This document shows positions 44,169 through 52,876 of a stretch of 64,000 nucleotides of DNA, one piece after another (positions within the stretch are counted from its first letter, which is position 1; every line of letters starts with the position of its first letter). The notes under the pieces were generated by a model. It saw only the letters and a list, made by a program, of their open reading frames with translations. It had not been told where the DNA came from and ran no database searches. The DNA comes from JACNIV01 sp965370415 (lineage in GTDB: Bacteria; Cloacimonadota; Cloacimonadia; Cloacimonadales; TCS61): assembly GCA_965370415.1 (NCBI GenBank), contig CBDUTJ010000008.1, positions 27,976-91,975 on the forward strand. Reading direction: 5' to 3'. The position numbers were made by a program, and so were the translations under genes.

Positions 44169-45269
44169 TTATTTAACAGCCGCAGAATCTTTCTTATTTT
44201 TGTTCAACGATAATTTCACTTTAAACAAAACAAATATATTTTTATCAATGCTTTTTACTTTTTCCTCAATTGATTCAATGTAACTTGAGAAAATATCAAT
44301 ATAAACTTCCTTTGCTCTTTTCCAATCATCAAATGCACCCATACAGGCCAAAACATGACGATTCAAATAGACGGAATTCGGGTTTTCAATTTTTTCTTTA
44401 CAAAGATTTTGTAATGGTTTTAATAAATAAATATTCGTAATATAATAGTCTCGTTGATCTTCTTGATCTTGGTAATTGGCAAATATCTCATCAAATTTAT
44501 CAAAAAAGGGATCCTTTCCTCTTTTGTATGTCGTTTTGTAAAGTTGTGCTCCAGTATCAAATATTTCTCTGATTTTGTTAATGTTATAGTTCCACTCATC
44601 AAGGTAATTATTAAACTTTGTAACCATTGTTTCAAAATCAACTATATATCGAATTGATATTGTTTCAAGTACATCTAGATTAGTGGATATGTATTTAAAT
44701 TCTTCAGCCTGTTTTCGACTTTTTAAAATTTTATCTATAATTAATTCTAAAGGAACTTTTCTTAATGAATTAAAATTAAAACTGCTTATAGCTTTCATTT
44801 TATAAATTGAATATGTTTTTTCCTCTGTTAGCAATTCTACTAACGCTTTAACATTTTCTGATTGTTTCATTGCTGCATCTAAAACAGTGGTTAGAAAAAA
44901 TATATACATTCGTTGGAAATTAATTCTTTTTTTGCGAGTGGTTAAATAGTAATTTAGAAACACTCCAAACATAGTAGCAATTATACCAAAAGCAAAAGTA
45001 ATTATGAGATCTAACGGGATTCCAAATATTTTTCTCCTTTTGCATTCTGATATTATTTTTTTTATAGCTGATAATATGCTATTAGATCTTTCAACTTTTG
45101 TTACTAATGTATCGCAAATTGTGGTTAATGTGTCCTGGATATCATAATTAAAACTAACACGAATAGTATCAAAGGTAAGTGTCTGCTTATTTATCTGGGA
45201 ATCTGTTTTTCCCATACATACTGCAGCTACAATCAGTATTAATGCCAATATTGTAAAAATATATTTCAT
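44169..45269 (-). CDS. Membrane protein of unknown function, 366 aa
   Basis: The N-terminus is a signal peptide or first helix (residues about 2-20). A short extracytoplasmic loop with Thr/Asp follows, then a second membrane helix (about 88-108) and a long helical cytoplasmic domain rich in Lys, Asp and Phe. No enzyme motif is seen. The ribosome site is AAGGTG. The gaps are 30 bases to the 147-residue gene and 67 bases to the TIR gene upstream. It could be the membrane effector or sensor part of a defence unit with either neighbour. Function unknown. Confidence 0.7.
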   Translation of the reverse strand: MKYIFTILALILIVAAVCMGKTDSQINKQTLTFDTIRVSFNYDIQDTLTTICDTLVTKVERSNSILSAIKKIISECKRRKIFGIPLDLIITFAFGIIATMFGVFLNYYLTTRKKRINFQRMYIFFLTTVLDAAMKQSENVKALVELLTEEKTYSIYKMKAISSFNFNSLRKVPLELIIDKILKSRKQAEEFKYISTNLDVLETISIRYIVDFETMVTKFNNYLDEWNYNINKIREIFDTGAQLYKTTYKRGKDPFFDKFDEIFANYQDQEDQRDYYITNIYLLKPLQNLCKEKIENPNSVYLNRHVLACMGAFDDWKRAKEVYIDIFSSYIESIEEKVKSIDKNIFVLFKVKLSLNKNKKDSAAVK

Positions 45270-45336
45270 TTTACACCTTGATAATTGCTATTTCCACAAT
45301 TATCACCTTTCGGATTATTTTTTTGGAAAATTAGTG

Positions 45337-46326
45337 CTATTGATAAATAGCTTCAATTTCTTTTCTTAGATTATCTTTCCATTGTCCACTCAAAGATGTA
45401 TAAATTATTCCATCATTATCAGAAGGTTTTTCTACTTCAGAATCCAAAAGGATAATAACATTTTCTCTACCTAGTTTTCCCATAAAATATCCAGCTTCAA
45501 AAATTACGTTTTGCCTTGCTCTTAAAGATAAATTATCCTTAGTAATATTTTTCGTTTTTGCTGCACCAATATCATCTGCAGTATATAAACAAACAGCAAA
45601 ATCAACTTCAGAATGTGATTCAATTTGTTCGATTATGGTCTTACTTCTGCTTGCCTTTTCATGTAGAATGATAACTTTAATTTTAAGATCATTTTCAATA
45701 AATCTAGCAACCTCATTTTTAGTGTTCTTATCTTGCCCATGAACGAGAAAGCAAACATTTTGTTTTTCTTTTGGTTTATTTTCCATATTCTCCTCCGATA
45801 TTTCAGTTGAGAGTGAGGATTCATAACGTTTTATTCCTGTTGATGTTAAAAAAGCTATTCCACCTTTAGAAGCAAACTTAGGATCAAATAGAATAAGGTT
45901 TTCCTCTTCAGCATAAGTTATGAAAAACTCTAGTTCATCTGTATCTTCTATTCCAAACATAATACAATTATTAACTGAAACAGCAAAACCACCACTTGTT
46001 TCGTTTTTATTTTCATATAAATATTTGATAAGTATATCTACCTTTTTCTGATATGATTCTGGAAAATTTACTTCACTAATAAGGACATCAAAATCTTTGA
46101 TACGCTTTAGCTCAATGATTTTATTTTTTGAACTTAGCGTTCTAATTGCATAGATAAGTCTGTTTATTTGGGAAAAATTTTTAAAATTACAATCACGTAA
46201 TCTCCAACCAGAAATTGAATAATAACCGCAGATATTGCAATGATAGCTATTATCATCTCCAAAATTTTCTGATTTTTTAATTAGTTCTGCTTTCTGACCA
46301 CAAAGACGGCATTTAACTTCTTCCAT
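45337..46326 (-). CDS. Zinc-ribbon protein with C-terminal TIR-like nucleotide-binding domain
   Basis: 329 residues. Four cysteines in CRLCGQ and CNICGY (residues about 5-35) form a zinc ribbon. A helical middle follows. Residues about 185-329 are a TIR-like domain of the 'predicted nucleotide-binding protein' class (PF10137, seen in CAP12): VCFLVHGQDKN, IILHEKASRSKTIIEQIE, FAVCLYTADDIG, LRARQNVIFEAGYFMGKLG and a closing SLSGQWKD. Such domains bind or cleave NAD+ in anti-phage defence. No cyclic nucleotide synthase is adjacent, so this is not an obvious CBASS. It may be an independent sensor-effector. Confidence 0.85.
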   Translation of the reverse strand: MEEVKCRLCGQKAELIKKSENFGDDNSYHCNICGYYSISGWRLRDCNFKNFSQINRLIYAIRTLSSKNKIIELKRIKDFDVLISEVNFPESYQKKVDILIKYLYENKNETSGGFAVSVNNCIMFGIEDTDELEFFITYAEEENLILFDPKFASKGGIAFLTSTGIKRYESSLSTEISEENMENKPKEKQNVCFLVHGQDKNTKNEVARFIENDLKIKVIILHEKASRSKTIIEQIESHSEVDFAVCLYTADDIGAAKTKNITKDNLSLRARQNVIFEAGYFMGKLGRENVIILLDSEVEKPSDNDGIIYTSLSGQWKDNLRKEIEAIYQ

Positions 46327-46372
46327 TAATCACCTCTATCTCCCCTAACTCTTCCACCCCCATTCTCTCAAA

Positions 46373-46470
46373 CTACCCTCTATCCAAACCAAACTGAGCC
46401 AACACACTATCCAACTCCGGATCGACGATATTCGCATCCCGTAAATAAATTCATACAAATTATATACCAT
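46373..46470 (-). pseudogene. C-terminal tail remnant of an Eco57I-type methylase
   Basis: Two overlapping frames encode MVYNLYEFIY and then RDANIVDPELDSVLAQFGLD ending at the TAG at 46373. Together they look like the end of an adenine methylase (MVYxLYELTYDEAxIVDPEL). The intact methylase at 47404-51162 has the related LMVYKLYELTYDEVLIVDPE near its own end. A frameshift separates the two parts. It is probably left over from a second methylase lost or replaced by recombination. Confidence 0.55.
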
Positions 46471-47402
46471 TAGATCGTTTTGATTTTAATATCGTCATTA
46501 ATAAAAGATTTTAATTCCCGTTTTACTTTTTTTATATCTTTTTTTGAACCAACAAAAATTCTGTTTAAAGAAAAAGTATTATCCGACTTCATATTTAAAG
46601 ATACATATTTAATCTCTTGTTTTCCGCGCACCCTTGATCTAAAAATAGATTTATGTTTGTCAATATCTGGGAAAATAAAAAGCATTCTGAATTCTTTTTC
46701 ATCTCTCCACGTTGAATTTTTACTAAAGAAAGAATATAGTAGAATATCTGTAAATACCTCAACCAATAGTTCAAGTTCATTTTTGTATAAAGCTTCGTCA
46801 AAATTATCTATCTCTATACGAGTTAGAACTTCAGTGACTAGATCTAAATATTCTTCAATTTTAATTCGTTTCTCATTATTATCATAAGTAACATAATGGT
46901 TTAATACAAGTAATTGAACTTTAACATCCTCACCATTATGATCTACAAAATCACGTTCTTGAGATATTAATTCAGATAAGGGATTAGGGGTGATTTTACT
47001 AAAATCAAACCGTAAGCATACACCAGTTTTGTCATTTTTTTTAGCGTAATTATTCCACAGAGATTTTGAATCTTTAATTAAAGAAAAACATAATATAAAA
47101 GCATTTGCCTTAATTCTATCACATGCTGTGTCAAAGGCAAAAGAATATATTTCTTTCTTTTCAGTTTCAATATTCGAATATTTCTTATTAATTAATTCAT
47201 CTATTATTTTCTTAACATGAATTATCTCATTTTTATCATTCGTTGTGAAAGCATCGGAAACCCAGAATTGACCTTTTTCGATTATCGATTTTACTGAATC
47301 CAGATCTGTATAATGAAATAGGAATTCAAATTCATTATTATAAACAAAATTCTCAAACATAATTGAGTTAAGTTTCTGTGAAATATTCTCTAGTGCTTCC
47401 AT
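46470..47402 (-). CDS. DUF2971-family protein
   Basis: 310 residues. Features of the DUF2971 family are visible: FLFHYTDLDSVKSIIEKGQF with WVSDAFTTNDKNE near residues 28-57, ILCFSLIKDSKSLWNNYA near 105, TGVCLRFDF near 126 and a late DEKEFRMLF. The N-terminal fold recalls ADP-ribosyltransferase-like domains, but activity is unproven. GGGGAG precedes the ATG. The start is two bases beyond the methylase stop, so it shares the operon. DUF2971 proteins are common in defence islands, sometimes with restriction systems. Confidence 0.88.
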   Translation of the reverse strand: MEALENISQKLNSIMFENFVYNNEFEFLFHYTDLDSVKSIIEKGQFWVSDAFTTNDKNEIIHVKKIIDELINKKYSNIETEKKEIYSFAFDTACDRIKANAFILCFSLIKDSKSLWNNYAKKNDKTGVCLRFDFSKITPNPLSELISQERDFVDHNGEDVKVQLLVLNHYVTYDNNEKRIKIEEYLDLVTEVLTRIEIDNFDEALYKNELELLVEVFTDILLYSFFSKNSTWRDEKEFRMLFIFPDIDKHKSIFRSRVRGKQEIKYVSLNMKSDNTFSLNRIFVGSKKDIKKVKRELKSFINDDIKIKTI

Positions 47403-47403
47403 T

Positions 47404-50400
47404 CTACACTCCCCTCATCTTCGCATAACCGGCAACCAGCTTCTTAGTTTGTTTACCGAATTTAACATGGATAGTAGCTTTTTCTCCTGTGCCGGCAACG
47501 TGCTGTACTTCACCTTCTCCAAACGTGGGATGGATTACATGCTGACCAACTGTAAATACCAGGAGGATATTACCTGCAGGTTCTTCCACTTTTTTCGGAA
47601 CAGGTTTGCCGATAACTGGCTTTTTACTGGATACTGGTACTTTGGGTATACTTTGAGTTTTCTGTTCTTCAACAATAGATTCATTCTCTGGTGCTCTTTC
47701 TAATTCGAACTTCTCATATTCTTCTTTGGAGAACGGACACTCAGGATCTACAATTAACACCTCATCATAAGTTAGCTCATACAATTTATAAACCATTAAA
47801 TCTATTTTATCTTCCAGATGTTGTGTGGCTTTACCGGCTTTTTTATCGAGAAGGATTTGATCGACTAATTTGATGAATGGTTGTTGTTCTGATTCATTTT
47901 TAATTATTACTTTAGGAATTGGAATTTGTAAAACATAGTAATTAATAAAATGCATAGTTCTAATTGCTCTATTATAAATAAAATTGTAACAAAACCAATT
48001 ACAAAATCTAGATTGCAAATAAGACATCAAAAACTTTTTGTTTAATTTAACTTTTAATGTTTTTAACTCAACACAAGTATCATTAAATAATCTTCCTTTA
48101 TCATCAAAAAAGATTGTTATCATTATGTGCGGATAAGGATTTTCTATATGAGCAATTATCTCCTGAGCCACAATCTTATCCTCTTGATATTTTTCAATAA
48201 ATTGTTTAGCAATATTTTCATCAATATATCGTTTTTGTTTCTTTAATCCGTATTTAATAATATCTATTCCTTTTACACAGGGATAATTATTATGTTCCTC
48301 ATATGTTAAGAACTTTGTAATATTAGAAATCCCAATTTCAGCTTTAATATAATTATAACTATCTATTAATGATTTTTCTTCTATCTTTCTTAATAATTCT
48401 TTTTTGTACAATCCCTTATATATTTGGGCATTCGTGAGATCTTTAGAAAATATATTTTTAGTATCAAATTTTCCAAAAACCTCCACTTTATTTATTTTTT
48501 GATTTAAATAACCTACATATATTTCATTATTTTTATTATCACATTTATTTAATGAAAAAGAAGCTTGTTCTAATAACACTTTTTCAAATGCTTTACTTGC
48601 ATCCATCAAGAATACAAGATCATTTGAACACCATAATTGTCGCACGTTTTTCCACGATTCTCCATATAAAGATTTTTTAGGAATGATAAATGTAAGGGTA
48701 CCTTCTTTTTTAACTAAATTTCCCAAAGAGATAATAATAAAAAGTTCAGCAATATCGCCTGTTGTAAATTTGATTTTCCTTTCTTTTCTAAAATAAGCTT
48801 TTTCCTCTTTTGAAAGAACTTTTCTAAAACCATACGGTGGATTTCCAATCACAATATCAAAACCACCTTCATTAAAGACTTCAGCAAAATAGAGGTGCCA
48901 GGGAAAGAAAGGTCGGATTTTATCTTTCTTTGTATATTTATGTAATTCGTATTCTGCTTTTTGAATGTCAAACTTCAATACTTCATATTTATTTCTTTCA
49001 TTCTGCTCAATTCGATTTCTTTCTTCCAGATTAATGATGCCATCAAGTTTTTCATTGATCAATTTTAGAATTGTATTTTGTTCCTCTTTGATGAAATTCA
49101 GTTTTTCGTCGAATAATTCCACTATCAAATTTTCAATTTCTGCTCTTAGTTCTTCTTTTTTTCTTCTATAAGTTTCTATATAAAGCTCATTTTGTTTATT
49201 ATGAATCTTATTAATTATTTTTACTTCGGTTCTGTCGTATTCTTCTACTTCCATTTCCTGATTCAGTTTATTCAATTTCTTTTCAATCTTCTTTTTTTCT
49301 TTGTGTTGCAAGTTCATCTCTTCCATCATTCTCTTGGCCGATGGATTTTTAACTTTGTAGGCTTCCAAAACTTCAGATTGCATCTTTGTAATTTCAGCAT
49401 TTACCTTGTTCAATTCAGCTTGAACTTTGGAAATATGATCAATGACTGCTTTCTGTTTGTATTCTTTATTTTTCCCGATATCGATTCCCGCAAAACTTTC
49501 AATCAGACTATTTCCCTGCATAATTTTATAATCGAGGTTAGGAAGCGATTCGGGTTTTTCTGCATCTACAACGAGAGAAAGCCAGAATCGAAGTTTAGCA
49601 ATTTCCACTGCTCCCGGATCGATATCAACACCATAAATAGAATTTTGAATAGTTTCTTTTTTCAGTTCATAACTCGAGATTTTTTTGTTATTTAAAAATT
49701 CTTTTTCAATGTATTCGCGCAGAGAAACTATTTCCAATAAGATACCCATAGGAAATGCTCCCGAACCAACAGCGGGATCAACGATCTTGATTTCTTTTAA
49801 ATAATTGTTCACATTTTCTACAATATCGAGCATTTCATAAAACTGTTTTTCAAATTCTTTTCCGTATTCTTCAGATTCTTTTTTGCTGATATAGAAATCT
49901 TTATAATCAAAAAGCCGTCTGATTTTTTCATCAATAATATTATCTTCACAATCTTGTGTTTGCAATTTAGTCTTCAGGAAATTTATCAGACTTTCCCGAG
50001 TCATATAAGATACAATTTCACGAGGTGTATAATAAGTTCCTTTCCCTTTGCGAAGATTTTCTGGTAGAAGATTTTCAAAAACTTTTCCTAACATTTCAGG
50101 GTCAACTGCGACCTCCTGTTCGAAAAAAGTGTTCTCATCTATTGTGAAATTGTATTTATCGAAAATATCCAGAATGCCTGTTTCTTGTTTATTTGAAAAA
50201 AGAGAATTGGGGGGATGAAGAATCAAAGTTTCATCGGATTTGTAGAATTTTTCAAATAAACCACCATTAAGAAATGGAACTTTGATATATGTTTTGTTGA
50301 TTTCAAAAGAGTCGTCTTTTTCATTGAACCCTTTGTAAAAAAGTTTTTCCAGAAAACTATCGAAGAAGTTCAAATTATTTTGTTCACAATATTTGAAAGC

Positions 50401-51162
50401 CCAACGGAGAAAATCTTTTTTCCCATCATCCCATTTTTTATTTGATGGGTTTCCGCCCAGCCATTTCTTTCTCTGCAGGAAATAAATGAAAACAATCTGT
50501 CCCAATAATTTTCTGGAAAAGAGCTCCAAAAAATCTGAATCAATATGTTTAGATGCAACAATATTAAAGACAGGAATATTATTGAAAGTTGTTTTAATAT
50601 TTTCATATAATTCTCTGTATTCTTTGAAAAATTGCTTAGAAACAGATTCTACAGAAAAGCGTTCTTTCAAGTCATTGAAGTTATCAATTCTTTTCGTAGT
50701 ATCAATTGTTTTTGCGTTAAGTAGCTTGTCGTGAATTGTTCCACGTTTTGCATCAGCTCCCATTAGAAAAGAAAATCTGCGAGGATTGGAATAAAATTTT
50801 TGTATTTTCTTTCCTTTTAATTCTAAATCAATTGTAATTAATGATAAACGATAATTGATTGCATTTTCCGGAACAAAAAAGACAAGAGCTTTTCTTTTGC
50901 TGAAATTTGCCATCATTCGGAAAGCTTCTTTTGAGAGAGAAACTCGAGGATCAAATTCGGATTTGTGAGTTATCTCATAAACTACCAGATTCAATGACTT
51001 GCTTTCACCCAGAAAAGTAAGTTTTTCAAAACGATTTAATTTGAAATCTATTGAGTCTTTTACATTTTCAATGTTTTCTTTGAAATCGTCCGGTAATAAT
51101 TTAGTTTTTATAAACTCGATCCAGTTTTCCCGATTGTATGGCGTATTGAAATTAAAAGTCAT
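47404..51162 (-). CDS. Eco57I-type adenine DNA methyltransferase/restriction protein
   Basis: 1252 residues. GKGTYYTPREIVSYM near residue 375, SAM motif I VDPAVGSGAF near 463 and the catalytic NPPYGFRK near 773 define an N6-adenine methylase. A coiled coil at about 575-700 and a target-recognition-like region (about 870-1140) follow. The last 65 residues (VGQHVIHPTFGEGEVQHVAG and KLVAGYAKMRGV) look like the Tudor-like C-terminal domain of UvrD/PcrA helicases, which contacts RNA polymerase; this is unusual for a methylase. The ATG has an AGGAG site. It sits in a run with the PLD-SNF2 helicase, the AlbA protein and DUF2971. Confidence 0.9.
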   Translation of the reverse strand: MTFNFNTPYNRENWIEFIKTKLLPDDFKENIENVKDSIDFKLNRFEKLTFLGESKSLNLVVYEITHKSEFDPRVSLSKEAFRMMANFSKRKALVFFVPENAINYRLSLITIDLELKGKKIQKFYSNPRRFSFLMGADAKRGTIHDKLLNAKTIDTTKRIDNFNDLKERFSVESVSKQFFKEYRELYENIKTTFNNIPVFNIVASKHIDSDFLELFSRKLLGQIVFIYFLQRKKWLGGNPSNKKWDDGKKDFLRWAFKYCEQNNLNFFDSFLEKLFYKGFNEKDDSFEINKTYIKVPFLNGGLFEKFYKSDETLILHPPNSLFSNKQETGILDIFDKYNFTIDENTFFEQEVAVDPEMLGKVFENLLPENLRKGKGTYYTPREIVSYMTRESLINFLKTKLQTQDCEDNIIDEKIRRLFDYKDFYISKKESEEYGKEFEKQFYEMLDIVENVNNYLKEIKIVDPAVGSGAFPMGILLEIVSLREYIEKEFLNNKKISSYELKKETIQNSIYGVDIDPGAVEIAKLRFWLSLVVDAEKPESLPNLDYKIMQGNSLIESFAGIDIGKNKEYKQKAVIDHISKVQAELNKVNAEITKMQSEVLEAYKVKNPSAKRMMEEMNLQHKEKKKIEKKLNKLNQEMEVEEYDRTEVKIINKIHNKQNELYIETYRRKKEELRAEIENLIVELFDEKLNFIKEEQNTILKLINEKLDGIINLEERNRIEQNERNKYEVLKFDIQKAEYELHKYTKKDKIRPFFPWHLYFAEVFNEGGFDIVIGNPPYGFRKVLSKEEKAYFRKERKIKFTTGDIAELFIIISLGNLVKKEGTLTFIIPKKSLYGESWKNVRQLWCSNDLVFLMDASKAFEKVLLEQASFSLNKCDNKNNEIYVGYLNQKINKVEVFGKFDTKNIFSKDLTNAQIYKGLYKKELLRKIEEKSLIDSYNYIKAEIGISNITKFLTYEEHNNYPCVKGIDIIKYGLKKQKRYIDENIAKQFIEKYQEDKIVAQEIIAHIENPYPHIMITIFFDDKGRLFNDTCVELKTLKVKLNKKFLMSYLQSRFCNWFCYNFIYNRAIRTMHFINYYVLQIPIPKVIIKNESEQQPFIKLVDQILLDKKAGKATQHLEDKIDLMVYKLYELTYDEVLIVDPECPFSKEEYEKFELERAPENESIVEEQKTQSIPKVPVSSKKPVIGKPVPKKVEEPAGNILLVFTVGQHVIHPTFGEGEVQHVAGTGEKATIHVKFGKQTKKLVAGYAKMRGV

Positions 51163-51334
51163 TTAATCTTCTCCTGTTGGGTAAACTACCGAAGTTTTCT
51201 GTACGGTTTTCCAGCTTAGGACAAGCTTGAAACAAACTTAGGACATTCTTAGCACGAACCTGGTCGGTAGCATGGTGCCTACTTGGTGCTGACTTGGTGC
51301 TTACTTGATCGGTAACTTGCGGGTTCGACATCAT
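51152..51334 (-). CDS. Small ORF with DQV repeats, 60 aa (possible fragment of the AlbA gene)
   Basis: The reading frame starts in a 4-base overlap with the stop of the AlbA gene and runs into the methylase start. Its first part, VTDQVSTKSAPSRHHATDQV, mirrors DQVSDQVGTKSAPSKHQV in the AlbA protein, so it arose by local duplication. The rest is not recognisable. It may be translated by coupling but more likely is a remnant. Confidence 0.3.
   Translation of the reverse strand: MMSNPQVTDQVSTKSAPSRHHATDQVRAKNVLSLFQACPKLENRTENFGSLPNRRRLNDF
51260..51320. repeat. Degenerate tandem repeat, copy 1 (ACTTGGTGC units)
   Basis: Units of about 11 bases such as ACTTGGTGCTG and ACTTGGTGCTT recur here and again at 51547-51614. 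On the minus strand they encode repeated Asp-Gln-Val (DQV) segments or similar. Confidence 0.6.
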
Positions 51335-52875
51335 TTCTTTAATTTTTCTAACAACAATTTGCCAAGCTCGGTAAGACGATATTTTTGGTTTGGATCTGTG
51401 GGATTATCAGGAATTGTCATCTCAATAAACTTATCTTCGATCAATGGTTTAAGAACTTGGTTCCTGAACTTAGTTCTATCTGATCTTCCCTCTATTTTCA
51501 TTAAATCCACAATTCCTGTATCAACAGTGCATCTACGTATTATTTTAACTTGGTGCTTACTTGGTGCCGACTTGGTGCCTACTTGGTCACTAACTTGGTC
51601 ACTACTTGGTCCCAAATTAAACTCGGGATGGATTTTTATTGTAGTTAAAAAGTAAGTTCGATCATTATCGGTTTCGAAAACCGGATCTGGAGATCCATTA
51701 TTCTTTAGAAAATTTCGGATCTTGGGAATGCCAGTTCCTCTACCTTCAGTAAGATGAAGTTCCTTGAGGAAATCTCCAATCCGGCTGTTGCGGTAATCGC
51801 GAGCAACTATTCGATTCTTTTTCAGCATTTCATTATCAACAGGTGGCATTGGACCGGGAAAAGAGAGAACTTCAATGCAATCCGGTCTGATATTGACCTC
51901 TATTGGATTTTCTCTCTCGTAGCTTTTATGATAAACAGCATTTGAAATAGCTTCTTCTATTGCTTCGTAAGGATAATTAAAGAATCTTTTTGCTTCTGCA
52001 ATACCCTTAATTTTTCTAACCTCTTCTGTTATTAAGCCATTGTTAATATAATCCAATACATTCCTAAGCTGAACATGAATTGGACCCATGAAGATTTTTT
52101 CGTAGAATTTATCTCCTATCGAATCTTCATATACAACCAATTCAATCTTTGCACCACGAAAGAATTTATGAGGTTCATTGGAAAAAAGAAGTAAACCTGC
52201 ATTTAAGGGTCGTATATCTTCTTTGGGACCTCGTGCAATATTCATTTTGATGCAAAGATCAGCAAAAGGCATTTTGGGGATATCTTCATAAAGAGAGCTT
52301 TTAATTTCTTTTAGAAATGTGGCAATATTTGTAAGATTTATATCATCCAGGGTTGCTTGTTGATTGATCCTATTATCAAAAGTAACTTTGGCAGTAAGTT
52401 CAATCAGTTTTAGAACTTCTTGATCATTCGCCTGAACTGTGGAAGACATACGTCTGATGTAATATAGCTTGCTTTTCTTGTCTGAAATTCTTTTTGGAGC
52501 TTTATACGGTCGAGTATCTCCGGGTGGAGCCCAAACAACAATAATATGTTTTCCATTAATGACCTCTGGGGAAACAGTAGGAAAATAATTTGGAGAAATG
52601 TAATAACAAATCTTTAAGAGTTCTTTTTGAATTTTATCAATTTGATTTATTTGGACACCGGATGGAGGAAGTTTAGCGACACCGTTTTCCTCAGCAACAC
52701 CAATAATTATATATCCACCACCGATGTTGTTAAAATCATTAGCAAAAGCACATATTGTATGCAAAACAGGTTCGGGATTCCAACCTTCTTTAAACTCGAT
52801 GCGCTCGTTCTCAATAATATTGCCCTTAATTAATTCATCTACATTGATTGGTAAAGCCATTTCAAATTCCTTCAA
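51331..52875 (-). CDS. AlbA/Schlafen-domain ATPase-like protein (RecG-like, DQV repeats)
   Basis: 514 residues. An N-terminal AlbA_2 (Schlafen-like) domain (ERIEFKEGWNPEP near residue 18, GGGYIIIGVAE near 48) is followed by a central helical part and an HATPase-like C-terminal half (YEAIEEAISNAVYHKSY near 302, VLSFPGPMPP near 332, RGTGIPKI near 383). This is the usual layout of 'ATP-dependent DNA helicase RecG-like' annotations and of transcriptional regulators. A linker with DQV repeats leads to a winged-helix C-terminus. It lies between the helicase and the methylase genes and probably regulates or acts in that system. Confidence 0.85.
   Translation of the reverse strand: MKEFEMALPINVDELIKGNIIENERIEFKEGWNPEPVLHTICAFANDFNNIGGGYIIIGVAEENGVAKLPPSGVQINQIDKIQKELLKICYYISPNYFPTVSPEVINGKHIIVVWAPPGDTRPYKAPKRISDKKSKLYYIRRMSSTVQANDQEVLKLIELTAKVTFDNRINQQATLDDINLTNIATFLKEIKSSLYEDIPKMPFADLCIKMNIARGPKEDIRPLNAGLLLFSNEPHKFFRGAKIELVVYEDSIGDKFYEKIFMGPIHVQLRNVLDYINNGLITEEVRKIKGIAEAKRFFNYPYEAIEEAISNAVYHKSYERENPIEVNIRPDCIEVLSFPGPMPPVDNEMLKKNRIVARDYRNSRIGDFLKELHLTEGRGTGIPKIRNFLKNNGSPDPVFETDNDRTYFLTTIKIHPEFNLGPSSDQVSDQVGTKSAPSKHQVKIIRRCTVDTGIVDLMKIEGRSDRTKFRNQVLKPLIEDKFIEMTIPDNPTDPNQKYRLTELGKLLLEKLKK
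51547..51614. repeat. Degenerate tandem repeat, copy 2 within the AlbA gene
   Basis: At least five units (ACTTGGTGCTT, ACTTGGTGCCG, ACTTGGTGCCT, AACTTGGTCAC, ACTTGGTCCC) lie in the linker region of the AlbA protein, encoding SSDQVSDQVGTKSAPSKHQV. Copy number could vary between strains. Confidence 0.6.
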
Positions 52876-52876
52876 A

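Noticed and set aside
49192..49695. Long plus-strand ORF opposite the methylase
   Set aside because: It is the antisense shadow of the methylase coiled-coil region, with Phe-rich composition typical of reverse reading and no ribosome site.
51260..51614. Regular ACTTGGT repeats considered as a CRISPR array
   Set aside because: Units are about 11 bases, contiguous and inside coding sequence, with no spacers; no other array-like repeats or Cas genes were seen in the window.
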